Assembly: GCF_042920265.1 (NCBI RefSeq) | Contig: NZ_JBDQZI010000009.1 | Coordinates: 1 to 64,000 of the forward strand | Length of the DNA: 64,000 bases | Direction of reading: 5' to 3' | Origin: Lysinibacillus_B sp042920265 | Lineage (GTDB): Bacteria; Bacillota; Bacilli; Bacillales_A; Planococcaceae | Shown here: in pieces, positions 26,725 to 35,334 of the stretch | Layout of the letters: each line of letters opens with the position of its first letter | How positions within the stretch are numbered: the stretch's first letter is position 1 | The notes under the pieces: model-generated | What the model was told of the DNA's origin: nothing | What the model saw: the letters and a program-made list of their open reading frames with translations, nothing else | The model's database searches: none | Translations under genes and position numbers: made by a program

Positions 26725-27363
26725 ATGACACAATTAGCTAATCAAGTAGCACTCGTCACCGGTGCTGGAACAGGTCTAGGTCGAGCAATTGCAAAAGCTT
26801 TGGTAAATGAAGGGTTTACTGTTGTTTTAAGCGGCAGACGTGAAGAGAAACTAAGAGAAGTCGAAAAGGAAATGGGGGAAGCCAAAGTCATTGTTATTCC
26901 AGCCGATGTAACAGACGAAGAAAGTGTCGAAGGGCTTCGAAACAGACTGCTGGAACTAACGGGCGGGAAATTAGATGTGCTGGTGAATAATGTCGGGGGT
27001 GTTCCTGCAATGGGGCGGGTCGATGATTTGACGTTAGAACAATGGAAACAGGTTATTGATAAAAACTTAACGAGCCAATTTTTAGTGACAAAAGCATTTC
27101 TACCTGCCTTGCGCAAGAATGGAAATGGAAAAATAGTTTCTGTTACCTCCGCTATGGCCCATTTTTATATGAACGGATTTAGTGCTTATTCAGCAGGCAA
27201 AGCAGGTGTTGAATCGCTCATGAAAACTATTGCCGAAGAAGAGAAAGACAATGGAATTGAAGTTCATTTGTTTGACCCTCAAAATGTCATATCAGAAGCA
27301 AATCCTCAAGGAGAGAAGGATCCATCGGAGGTAGTAGGTTCATTAATTGAGATGATAAAATAA
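26725..27363 (+). CDS. short-chain dehydrogenase/reductase
   Basis: The 212-residue SDR has the nucleotide motif TGAGTGLGRAIA, the NNVGG variant of NNAG (VNNVGGVPA) and the active-site motif YSAGKAG with upstream Ser (VTSAM). It ends early (no long C-terminal substrate lobe), like small ketoreductase-type members. I chose ATG 26725, because AGGGG touches the alternative ATG at 26716. The substrate is unknown; the divergent HxlR regulator suggests an inducible reductase. Confidence 0.84.
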   Translation: MTQLANQVALVTGAGTGLGRAIAKALVNEGFTVVLSGRREEKLREVEKEMGEAKVIVIPADVTDEESVEGLRNRLLELTGGKLDVLVNNVGGVPAMGRVDDLTLEQWKQVIDKNLTSQFLVTKAFLPALRKNGNGKIVSVTSAMAHFYMNGFSAYSAGKAGVESLMKTIAEEEKDNGIEVHLFDPQNVISEANPQGEKDPSEVVGSLIEMIK

Positions 27364-27513
27364 TTTTTATTCCAATTATTAACGCGTAGAAGAAACTAAA
27401 ATATATTGCATTTCGTAAAAGCTCTCGGGCGGGATTATGTAATAACACGTAGATTTAAATGACTGGATTGCTAGTCCTTTTTAAGTACAGTTGAAGTATA
27501 TCGCATTAAAAGT

Positions 27514-27562
27514 AAAATACACATATCCCTGGTCTAAAGAAGACCGGAGATATGTGTATTTT
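27514..27562. terminator. long near-perfect hairpin
   Basis: AAAATACACATATC (27514-27527) pairs with its complement (27549-27562). Inner TGGTCT pairs with AGACCG, giving ~21 pairs around a 5-nt loop, with T-rich ends on both strands. It lies 150 nt after the SDR stop and may be a bidirectional terminator or an RNA-level structure. Confidence 0.65.
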
Positions 27563-27664
27563 AGTTAATTACGATCAAATATGTTGGCTGCTTTAAAGGC
27601 ATGTAGTTAAAGTAAAGAATCATAACAAGCAAATTAAGAAATATATATTACCATTTGAGTAACC

Positions 27665-27834
27665 GTTGCTTTCCGCTTCGGCACTCGCTTTCCACGGGCG
27701 AAATCAAGCCTCCTCGTCGCTCGTACCTCGCTCCTGCGGGGTCTTGATTGACTCGCTTTTCCCGTAGGAAGCTTTGCTCTGTAGCGAAAGGCGCATGTCG
27801 TCAGCTACACTCTCGTGCCTCCACTACAAGCAAC
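27665..27834. repeat. GC-rich folded intergenic repeat element
   Basis: This 170-bp element is bounded by GTTGCTT (27665) and AAGCAAC (ending 27834). It is GC-richer than its surroundings and contains paired segments such as ATCAAG/CTTGAT and repeated ACTCGCTTT and CCTC-type words. It has no coding potential. Its character matches dispersed intergenic repeats I know from Bacillaceae genomes (elements starting GTTGCTTTCCGC). Copy number needs a genome search. Confidence 0.6.
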
Positions 27835-27984
27835 TATTGTTCCATAAAATAATCTGTTGCTCAAAAATAATAAAAGATTCTCATTGATGACAATAGAGAA
27901 TAAACGACGCTACGTTTAAACGGAAAGAAATTGATTTCTTTTAGCGAAGGTAAATACTTGTTTAGAATATTAAGAAGCACTTAA

Positions 27985-28126
27985 CTTTGCCGTAGCGCGC
28001 CATAGCCACAGGAGCCAAGATTTTCTTTGCGACGAAAGCGCAGCGTCAGGAGCAGGAACAGGAGATCCAAACAGGCCGTGCCTGTTTTAGCTCCTGTGTA
28101 GGCTGTGGCAAAGCGCGGAGGCTATG
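27985..28126. repeat. second folded intergenic repeat element
   Basis: CATAGCC (28001-28007) pairs with GGCTATG (28120-28126), ACAGGAGC (28008-28015) with GCTCCTGT (28090-28097), and AACAGG with CCTGTT inside, so the whole unit folds as one long branched hairpin. The word GCGACGAAAGCGCAGCGTC is typical of such elements. There is no open frame. The rest of 27364-28356 shows no gene. Confidence 0.6.
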
Positions 28127-28359
28127 ATATATACCTTTTATTATTTACCTGGTATTTTTAGGATGTGTTTTTGCTCATTACGAGTAAAGAAATTAATTTT
28201 ACACTGTACTATTAATAAGCGCTGCGGCTATTGAATGAAGGGACCCCTCTTGACGTAAGTACGCTGAGACTTAATTGATATTTAAATGTAAGAAAATTAG
28301 GAATATAATAATGTTAGGTACAGATTACTAATGATTTTACAGAAGGGAGGTGAGTAGTG

Positions 28360-29064
28360 ATGACAGTCAAAAATTCGGATCGGTTTTTAACGGCATTTAA
28401 TCGGATTGATCATACAATGCGTAATATTATAGGAGCAAAAGATTTTATGCCATTTTATCGGTTAGTGGATCAGGCGAAGAAGAAAAGTCCACTTATTCGA
28501 AAATATGAGGATGATTTACGTTCCTATGCGGATTTACGAAACGCGATTGTTCACCATCGTACGTCACCGGAATATGTAATCGCAGAGCCACATAATCAAG
28601 TCGTAGAAAGAATTGAACATATTGATGAAGTCCTTGCTCGTCCAAAGCTTGTCGGCCAAATGTTTAGAAAGCATGTCATGTCTTTTCAAACGACGGATTC
28701 TTTGCAACATACGTTGAAGGTCATTCGTAAACGTAGGTATACGCAATTTCCGGTATATGAAGGAAACGTGTTTCAAGGTCTTATTACAACGGTAGGTATT
28801 ACAAACTGGTTAGCTACTTCCATGGTAGGCGCGTGTTTACCGAAAAAAACACCGATACTGCAAGATATTTTGCACCATGAGAAAAATCAAGTAAACTATA
28901 AATTTATAAGTAGGTACATAACCATTTATGAAGCAGAAGAAATTTTTAAGCAAGGCGTAGAGCGTGGTCGCCGTTTTGAAGCGCTACTAATAACAGAACA
29001 CGGGAAGCCACAGCAAAAACTCATTGGGATTGTGACACCTCTCGATATTATGAAGGTAGATTAA
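28360..29064 (+). CDS. HEPN-like domain fused to a CBS pair
   Basis: This is a 234-residue protein. The N-terminal ~95 residues are helical with LRNAIVHHR (R60-N61-x3-H65), which fits the R-N-x3-H signature of HEPN domains, many of them RNases. Residues about 108-230 form two CBS motifs (RRYTQFPVYEGNVFQGLITT and RFEALLITEHGKPQQKLIGI, the latter ending VTPLDIM) that normally bind adenine nucleotides. A nucleotide-gated RNA- or protein-binding switch is possible but inferred. AAGGGAGG precedes adjacent GTG (28357) and ATG (28360) starts; I use the ATG. Its 3' end overlaps the convergent DUF421 gene by 17 bp. Confidence 0.75.
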   Translation: MTVKNSDRFLTAFNRIDHTMRNIIGAKDFMPFYRLVDQAKKKSPLIRKYEDDLRSYADLRNAIVHHRTSPEYVIAEPHNQVVERIEHIDEVLARPKLVGQMFRKHVMSFQTTDSLQHTLKVIRKRRYTQFPVYEGNVFQGLITTVGITNWLATSMVGACLPKKTPILQDILHHEKNQVNYKFISRYITIYEAEEIFKQGVERGRRFEALLITEHGKPQQKLIGIVTPLDIMKVD

Positions 29065-29758
29065 GAGGTGTATTTTGTTTTTTACTTACATAAAGGGAAC
29101 CATCTTCTAATATTTGGGCTAAAAAAACATCTTCTGCGCTCGTAATATTTTTCTTTTTTAATTTTTTCATGAGCCAATCTTCGGTTAAATTTAGTTCAAT
29201 TAAATTTTTTGATATAATTTTTCCGTCGCAAATTAATTCCATTGGGATATATTGTGCGGGGGCTGTATTAGCTTTAACATCTTGTTTTGTGGCAGTGGAC
29301 ATAGCTACTTTTTTCATAATGCTCAGTTCACCATTCGTCTCAAACACAGCATAATCAACTTCTGCTGCTGAAAATACGCTTTGTTCGCGTAGTAGCATTA
29401 ATAGCTCATCAATACTGAGTCGGGCTTTTTTGAGATTTTTAGGAAGAATAGTACCATTTTGGATAATAATAGTCGGTTTATCATCAAAAAGTGTACGTAA
29501 TTTAACAGATTTAAGGGATAAGTAACTAATAAGTAGGGTTAATACTCCCCACCAAATAAGAGCAATAAAACCGTCCCAAAAAGGTGTCTCAGCTTGTGCA
29601 GCAATTTCACTTGCGATTGAGCCAAACGTAATACCTGTAACATAATGGAAAAAAGTTAATTGACTAAGCTGTTTTTTGCCGATAATCCGTGCTAAAAATA
29701 ATATCGCAAAAAATGCGCCTGTTGTTCGTAGAAGCATTTCAACAACGTTTATTTCCAT
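29048..29758 (-). CDS. DUF421 membrane protein (YetF/YrbG type)
   Basis: The 236-residue protein has three N-terminal transmembrane segments (residues ~8-85) and a soluble domain with the family's IIIQNGTILPKNLKKARLSI and LLREQSVFSAAEVDYAVFE stretches. Such proteins occur in many copies in spore-forming Bacillales; some affect germination, but the role here is open. The start follows AAGGAGGGAGTATT. It converges with and slightly overlaps the HEPN-CBS gene. Confidence 0.88.
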   Translation of the reverse strand: MEINVVEMLLRTTGAFFAILFLARIIGKKQLSQLTFFHYVTGITFGSIASEIAAQAETPFWDGFIALIWWGVLTLLISYLSLKSVKLRTLFDDKPTIIIQNGTILPKNLKKARLSIDELLMLLREQSVFSAAEVDYAVFETNGELSIMKKVAMSTATKQDVKANTAPAQYIPMELICDGKIISKNLIELNLTEDWLMKKLKKKNITSAEDVFLAQILEDGSLYVSKKQNTPLNLPS

Positions 29759-29829
29759 AATACTCCCTCCTTCAAGAGTAGCATGAGCGAAAAAAGGTAA
29801 ATTATACGGATATTTTATGTAGAGAAAGT

Positions 29830-31047
29830 GTGAAAAAAATGACGATAGCTATACCTATGACTAAACCGAATAATCCTGTGTATCCGATGATGATTGCTAT
29901 CGGTGTTTGTCACTTAATCAATGATACGATGCAATCGGTTATTCCAGCGATGTTTCCGTTATTAGAACGTGATATGGGATTAACGTATACCCAACTTGGA
30001 TTTATTTCATTTGTATTAAATATGTTTGCCTCTGTATTGCAGCCTGTTGTGGGGGCAGTAACGGATAAGAAACCGATGCCATTTGCGTTACCGCTTGGAA
30101 TGGTGAGTTCGTTCATCGGTATTGCCATGCTTATTTTCGCACCAAACTACTGGATGATTTTAATAGCAGTATTATTTTTAGGGCTCGGTTCAGCTGTATT
30201 TCATCCAGAAGGTTCACGTGTATCCTTTATGTCAGCAGGGAATAAACGCGGGCTCGCTCAGTCTATTTATCAAGTTGGAGGTAATTCTGGACAGGCGCTC
30301 GCCCCTTTAATTAGTGCATTTTTAATTTTGCCATTTGGTATGTATGGCGCATCGATTGTATTAGTTTTCACGGCGATCGGTATTTTTATGCTGACTAAAA
30401 TTGCCGTTTGGTATCGAGGGCAATTAGAAGAAGAGAAGCTTTCGAACGTTAAAAAGAGGCTTATTTCTTCACTGGCCCCATTAACAAAAAAACAAGTAGG
30501 AATTGCGCTTAGCTTACTGTTAATCATTATTTTTGCCCGTTCATTTTATACAACGAATATTACGAACTTTTATGTGTTTTATTTGACGGATCACTATCAT
30601 TTGCCGATTGAGACAGGACAGCTTTTCATTTTCTTATTTATGGCTTTTGGGGTAGTCGGTACATTTTTCGGCGGCTCTTTATCAGATCGGATCGGGCGTA
30701 AAAATGTCATTTTACTGTCCGTTGTGGCACCAATCCCACTTTGCTTAGCTTTACCATATGTTCCACTATGGCTAGTTGTCGTGTTATTAATTGTTATCGG
30801 TTCGCTGCTCATGATTAGCTTTTCTGTGATGGTAGTTTATGCGCAGGAGCTAGTACCATCTAAAATTGGCACAATGGCGGGCTTAACGGTAGGACTTGCA
30901 TTTGGCATGGGGGCCATTGGTTCGGTCGCCATCGGTACACTTATGGATAAAATAGGAATAGAAACAACGATGATCGTGATTTCATTCCTACCTATTCTTA
31001 TGCTGGTCGCATTTGCGCTACCGAAAGATCAGGTAGCGAGAGGATAA
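29830..31047 (+). CDS. fsr: MFS exporter, fosmidomycin-resistance (Fsr) type
   Basis: The 405-residue protein has 12 transmembrane segments of the major facilitator superfamily. It shows the family's CHLINDTMQSVIPAMFPLL, the FHPEGSRVSFMSAGNKRGLA cytoplasmic-loop region and a second-half GGSLSDRIGRKNV (motif A). These match the Fsr subgroup, proton-driven exporters that can pump fosmidomycin; the natural substrate is unknown. The start is uncertain (GTG 29830 or ATG 29839), because the upstream AGAG site is weak. It is monocistronic. Confidence 0.86.
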   Translation: MKKMTIAIPMTKPNNPVYPMMIAIGVCHLINDTMQSVIPAMFPLLERDMGLTYTQLGFISFVLNMFASVLQPVVGAVTDKKPMPFALPLGMVSSFIGIAMLIFAPNYWMILIAVLFLGLGSAVFHPEGSRVSFMSAGNKRGLAQSIYQVGGNSGQALAPLISAFLILPFGMYGASIVLVFTAIGIFMLTKIAVWYRGQLEEEKLSNVKKRLISSLAPLTKKQVGIALSLLLIIIFARSFYTTNITNFYVFYLTDHYHLPIETGQLFIFLFMAFGVVGTFFGGSLSDRIGRKNVILLSVVAPIPLCLALPYVPLWLVVVLLIVIGSLLMISFSVMVVYAQELVPSKIGTMAGLTVGLAFGMGAIGSVAIGTLMDKIGIETTMIVISFLPILMLVAFALPKDQVARG

Positions 31048-31065
31048 TTTACGAGAAACATTATG

Positions 31066-31107
31066 AACTGAGGCTTAAGTATGTGCTTAAACCTCAGTTT
31101 ATTTTTT
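31066..31107 (+). terminator. terminator of the fsr-like gene
   Basis: AACTGAGGCTTAAG (31066-31079) pairs, with one mismatch, with CTTAAACCTCAGTT (31086-31099), followed by TATTTTTT. Confidence 0.83.
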
Positions 31108-31128
31108 AGGGGGGCCATCTATTAAAAA

Positions 31129-31152
31129 AGCTGTCTCCATAAGGAAACAGCT
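31129..31152 (-). terminator. terminator of the stress-protein gene
   Basis: AGCTGT (31129-31134) pairs with ACAGCT (31147-31152), and on the minus strand TTTTTTAAT follows. It overlaps the stop of the minus-strand gene that ends at 31151. Confidence 0.72.
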
Positions 31153-31843
31153 ACATTTTAGGGTTAGATGATGGTTTAGCACCGACCGGGATTTTTTGTG
31201 GATTCACGACAATCCCTTCTGTAATAGTCAATTCATTCATCTTATTCGCATAAGTGAATTTGAAAATCCCATTATCAAAATCTGTGCCGATTTCTTTGAA
31301 GAAAATCCCTTCAATCGCCGCAAATTTTGGGCATGTAAATGCAATTTTAAAGTCCTCTTCCGATTCTATTAAATAAGCGCGAACACCCTTTTCATAAATA
31401 TCATAGGAATCGTCTTCTGTAGGACGTTTAATGGCAACGATGTGAAAATCAACAAATGGTACTTCTTTTAATAAGACATTTAAGAAGGAGCCTTTTGTGA
31501 TTTCTTCCCAACGACTTTGGGCGCTTTGTCCTACAATAATTTGTGTAACGTCATAGTTGCGTGCTACTTCATTAATGACTTTTTGGATAGGGCGTTTTTC
31601 ATTATCTAATAGAATAAACTTTTCTACTTGAAGCTCTTCGGCAAGTTGTTTCCAACGTTCAATGTAGCCAGATTTTTCAGCATCGAATGCATCAAGTGGT
31701 TTTGGATCTACCGTTAATACATATAATGGACAATCGAGTAATGTGGCTAGTTTATGACCTCTACGAATAAGACGTTCTCCATTTAATCCGTAGTACACAC
31801 AAACTAAAATACTTTCATCCATTCGACCTTTCAAATGCTTCAT
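31151..31843 (-). CDS. universal-stress-protein-like protein (KdpD USP domain)
   Basis: The 230-residue protein begins with a USP/Rossmann domain like that of the potassium sensor KdpD: ILVCVYYGLNGERLIRRGHK, LLDCPLYVLTVDPK and TQIIVGQSAQSRWEE. A ~75-residue C-terminal domain with YDIYEKGVRAYLIE and AIEGIFFKEIG follows. No kinase domain is present. I set the start at ATG 31843 after AAAGAGGTGC; the frame's upstream 64 codons lack a binding site and look non-coding. It is divergent from the mrp antiporter operon, 333 bp away, and may report ion or nucleotide status (inference). Confidence 0.78.
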   Translation of the reverse strand: MKHLKGRMDESILVCVYYGLNGERLIRRGHKLATLLDCPLYVLTVDPKPLDAFDAEKSGYIERWKQLAEELQVEKFILLDNEKRPIQKVINEVARNYDVTQIIVGQSAQSRWEEITKGSFLNVLLKEVPFVDFHIVAIKRPTEDDSYDIYEKGVRAYLIESEEDFKIAFTCPKFAAIEGIFFKEIGTDFDNGIFKFTYANKMNELTITEGIVVNPQKIPVGAKPSSNPKM

Positions 31844-32176
31844 CTTAGTCTGCACCTCTTTTAAAATAATAAAATCTATCTGTTTGTTCATATGAGCAAG
31901 AATGTGATAGAAATAGCAAATTTCCGTTTTAATTAGAACGATTGCAGTGCAACGAGCACATTTGTATTGTATACTATATTTTATATGGCTTATTAACAGT
32001 ATGTAATGTTTTTGTGATTTTTGATAAATAACCAAATGTTACGTACGAAATTGGTTTTTCTTCATCTATATGACACCTTATTATGAAGTGAGTTATATCG
32101 TTAGTCAAGCCTGTTCAGAATTTCCGTTTTTTCTTTAAAAATTCATATTTTAAGCTGTGTTAGGAGGTTTTAGTTT

Positions 32177-34582
32177 GTGACAATTATTTTGGCCATTATG
32201 CTTCCATTTCTTGTTGCAGCTTGTATCCCGCTTATCTATAGGCGATTTACAAAACTGCATATTGGCTGGTTCGTGCTAGCGGTACCAGTGCTTTTATTTA
32301 GCTTATTAGCTACATATATTCCTCATATTGCGAAGGGTAATACCTACACCTATACAATGGAGTGGATTCCCTCGTTCCATATAAACTTTGTGACATACTT
32401 AGATGGTTTAAGCATGATATTTGGCTTACTCATTACAGGTGTCGGGAGTTTAGTCATTTTATATTCAATTTTTTATCTATCCAAAAAAGAATCTTTACAT
32501 CATTTTTATTGCTACTTGTTGCTCTTTATGGGAGCGATGTTAGGCGTTGTTTTATCGGATAATTTAATCGTATTGTATGCATTTTGGGAGTTAACAAGTG
32601 TCTCTTCGTTTTTGTTAATCGCATTTTGGCATCATCGTAAAGCTTCTCGCGCAGGGGCACGTAAGGCCATGACGATCACGGTGATTGGTGGCGTTGCGAT
32701 GCTCGTTGGTTTTTTAATGCTGTATGCGATGGCAGGTACGTTTAGTGTTCGAGAAATGATTGCGAATGTTGAACTATTACAGGTGCATACGTTATTTATT
32801 CCTGCGATGCTACTCGTCTTACTCGGTGCTTTTACAAAGTCCGCCCAATTCCCATTTCATATTTGGCTACCAGATGCGATGGAAGCGCCTACTCCTGTAT
32901 CAGCCTATCTTCACTCCGCTACGATGGTCAAAGCGGGTATTTATATCGTCGCTCGCACAACGCCTCTTTTTGGGGGACATGAAGTATGGTTCTGGACCGT
33001 CAGTTTAGCCGGCCTAATAACGCTTTTCTGGGGCTCCTTTAATGCAGTCAAACAGTTTGATTTAAAGGCGGTACTTGCATTTTCAACGGTTAGTCAACTC
33101 GGGCTAATTATGTGTTTATTTGGTCTTGGCTCCGCGGCATTAAACCTCGGTTATTCTACAGAGTCTGTTATTTATACGCAAGCAGTCTTTGCAGCGTTAT
33201 TCCACTTAGTGAATCATTCAACATTTAAAGGTGCGCTATTTATGATGGTCGGTATTGTAGACCATGAAGTCGGGACGCGTGATATTCGGCGTTTAGGTGG
33301 ATTAATGGCATTAATGCCATTGACCTTTACCATTGCGGTGATTGGTAGTTTTTCAATGGCAGGTCTTCCACCGTTCAACGGTTTTTTAAGCAAGGAAATG
33401 TTTTTCGTCGCGACATTACATGTGACACAGTTAGATATTTTCTCCCTGGAAACTTTCGGGCTCTTATTCCCGATTGTGGCGTGGATTGCCAGTGTGTTTA
33501 CATTTGTCTACTGCACGATGATCGTTGTACGCACATTTTTTGGAAAACTACAGCCAGAGCGTTTGGAAAAGCCACCCCATGAAGCACCAGTTGGCATGCT
33601 CATTTCGCCATTTCTATTAGTTGGCTTTGTTATAGGTATATTCCTATTTCCTAATATATTGGGCCACTATATTTTACAACCAGCGATGGCTAGTATTTAT
33701 CCAACGTTTCCATCCGCTGAACAGTTAACGCCACATATTCATGCTTGGCATGGCATGAAGCCGGAATTATTCATGACGATCGGTGTCGTCATTGTCGGTA
33801 TTGTGCTGTATGTGACATTAAAAAAATGGCGACCAATGTATCGTGTGTTTCCTGAAAATTATACGTTTAATGCCATATATGAACGCGTGATTGAGACGAG
33901 TGAATCCGTTTCAGGCAGCATAACGCGTCGTTATATGAATGGTCATTTAACGTATTACTTTATGTATATTTATATTTTCTTTGTTGCCGTTGTTGCAGGC
34001 TATTTCTTATTATCAAATGCATTTAGTTGGGACCCGACACAAGATTCATCGGTTGACTACTACGAATTGATTTTAGTATTTGTCATGATATTTGCAGCAG
34101 TGATGATTTTATTTGCAAAAGGGCGCATTACAACAGTTTTACTAAACGGGGTACTAGGGTACGCTGTGGCATTCTTCTTCGTCATTTTCCGTGCACCCGA
34201 CTTAGCGTTAACACAATTAGTTGTAGAATCGGTAACGACCGCTCTATTCCTCATTAGTTTTAAGTTTTTACCGGATTTACGACCGGAAAAAGCACCACGA
34301 AAAGTCGTATTGTCAAAAGCCATTGTATCTATTTGCGTTGGGGCAACGGTCACGTTCATCGGTCTTGCGGTGATGCATTATGAAAAGTTTTCAGCCATTT
34401 CAACATACTTTGAAAATGCCTATGAATTAGCAGGTGGAAAAAACATCGTGAATACGATTTTAGGGGATTTCCGTGCATTCGATACGATGCTAGAGGTTGT
34501 GGTGCTATTTATTGCGGGGCTGGGCATTTACACCATCATTAAATTAAAGGCAAAGAAAGGGGATGCAGACGTTGAAAATTAA
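32177..34582 (+). CDS. mrpA: Mrp Na+/H+ antiporter subunit A
   Basis: The 801-residue protein has ~20 transmembrane segments: a proton-translocating NuoL-like core (WELTSVSSFLLIAFWHHR; PFHIWLPDAMEAPTPVSAYLH; STVSQLGL) plus a C-terminal MrpB-like extension. With MrpB-G it exchanges cytoplasmic Na+ for external H+, supporting pH and salt tolerance. The start is GTG 32177 after AGGAGG. It overlaps mrpB. Its promoter must lie in the 333-bp gap shared with the divergent stress-protein gene, in which I see no clear regulatory motif. Confidence 0.96.
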   Translation: MTIILAIMLPFLVAACIPLIYRRFTKLHIGWFVLAVPVLLFSLLATYIPHIAKGNTYTYTMEWIPSFHINFVTYLDGLSMIFGLLITGVGSLVILYSIFYLSKKESLHHFYCYLLLFMGAMLGVVLSDNLIVLYAFWELTSVSSFLLIAFWHHRKASRAGARKAMTITVIGGVAMLVGFLMLYAMAGTFSVREMIANVELLQVHTLFIPAMLLVLLGAFTKSAQFPFHIWLPDAMEAPTPVSAYLHSATMVKAGIYIVARTTPLFGGHEVWFWTVSLAGLITLFWGSFNAVKQFDLKAVLAFSTVSQLGLIMCLFGLGSAALNLGYSTESVIYTQAVFAALFHLVNHSTFKGALFMMVGIVDHEVGTRDIRRLGGLMALMPLTFTIAVIGSFSMAGLPPFNGFLSKEMFFVATLHVTQLDIFSLETFGLLFPIVAWIASVFTFVYCTMIVVRTFFGKLQPERLEKPPHEAPVGMLISPFLLVGFVIGIFLFPNILGHYILQPAMASIYPTFPSAEQLTPHIHAWHGMKPELFMTIGVVIVGIVLYVTLKKWRPMYRVFPENYTFNAIYERVIETSESVSGSITRRYMNGHLTYYFMYIYIFFVAVVAGYFLLSNAFSWDPTQDSSVDYYELILVFVMIFAAVMILFAKGRITTVLLNGVLGYAVAFFFVIFRAPDLALTQLVVESVTTALFLISFKFLPDLRPEKAPRKVVLSKAIVSICVGATVTFIGLAVMHYEKFSAISTYFENAYELAGGKNIVNTILGDFRAFDTMLEVVVLFIAGLGIYTIIKLKAKKGDADVEN

Positions 34583-34994
34583 TGATGTTATTTTGCGAAC
34601 GGTTGTAAAAGGCGTTGTATTTATTGTTTTAACGCTCGGTGTCTATCTCTTCTTTGCTGGGCATAATGCGCCAGGAGGGGGCTTTATCGGCGGGCTTGTA
34701 TTAGGCTCAGGTATTGTGCTTTTATATATCACATTTGATATTGAAACCGTACATAAGGGCATGCCGTTCGATTTTAAAAATGTCGCTGCATTCGGTGTTT
34801 TATTAGCAACGGGTACAGCGGTCGGGTCTCTCTTTTTTGATGCACCTTTTTTAACGCAAACAGATCAGTACTTCGATCTACCGCTCCTTGGAAAAACACA
34901 TGTATCCACTGTCATGCTTTTTGAAGCAGGTGTTGCATTAACCGTTATTGGGACATTAGTGACGATTATTTTAAGTATAAGTGAGGATGAATAG
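34572..34994 (+). CDS. mrpB: Mrp antiporter subunit B
   Basis: The 140-residue subunit has four transmembrane segments and the family motif FFAGHNAPGGGFIGGL. AAAGGGG lies 8 nt before TTG 34572 but almost touches the ATG at 34563, so I choose the TTG start. The gene overlaps the mrpA end by 11 nt, as usual in this operon. Confidence 0.93.
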   Translation: MKINDVILRTVVKGVVFIVLTLGVYLFFAGHNAPGGGFIGGLVLGSGIVLLYITFDIETVHKGMPFDFKNVAAFGVLLATGTAVGSLFFDAPFLTQTDQYFDLPLLGKTHVSTVMLFEAGVALTVIGTLVTIILSISEDE

Positions 34995-34995
34995 C

Positions 34996-35334
34996 ATGGA
35001 GTCTTTAATGATGATACTGATTGGTATTTTAGTAGCCGTAGCCACTTATTTAGTCCTCTCTCGTACAATTATTCGTGTCATTTTAGGAACGGCCATACTG
35101 TCTCATGCGGTGCACCTACTCATTTTGACCGTAGGGGGATTAAAAAGAGGGGATGTACCACTCCTGAGCCAGTCAGATGGTCCTTACACAGATGCTTTAC
35201 CGCAGGCGCTAATTTTAACGGCGATTGTCATTAGCTTTGCTGTAACAGCCTTTGTACTAGTATTGGCGTACCGTATGTATAACACAAATGGAACAGACGA
35301 TTTCCGAAAGTTAGGGGGATCTTCTGATGAATAA
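34996..35334 (+). CDS. mrpC: Mrp antiporter subunit C
   Basis: The 112-residue NuoK-like subunit has three transmembrane segments. Features are ILGTAILSHAVHLLILTVGG and the DALPQALILTAIVISFAVTA segment. I chose ATG 34996 (one nt after the mrpB stop) over the GTG at 34981, because GAGGATGA lies at the right distance. It is part of the core antiporter complex in the membrane. Confidence 0.94.
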   Translation: MESLMMILIGILVAVATYLVLSRTIIRVILGTAILSHAVHLLILTVGGLKRGDVPLLSQSDGPYTDALPQALILTAIVISFAVTAFVLVLAYRMYNTNGTDDFRKLGGSSDE

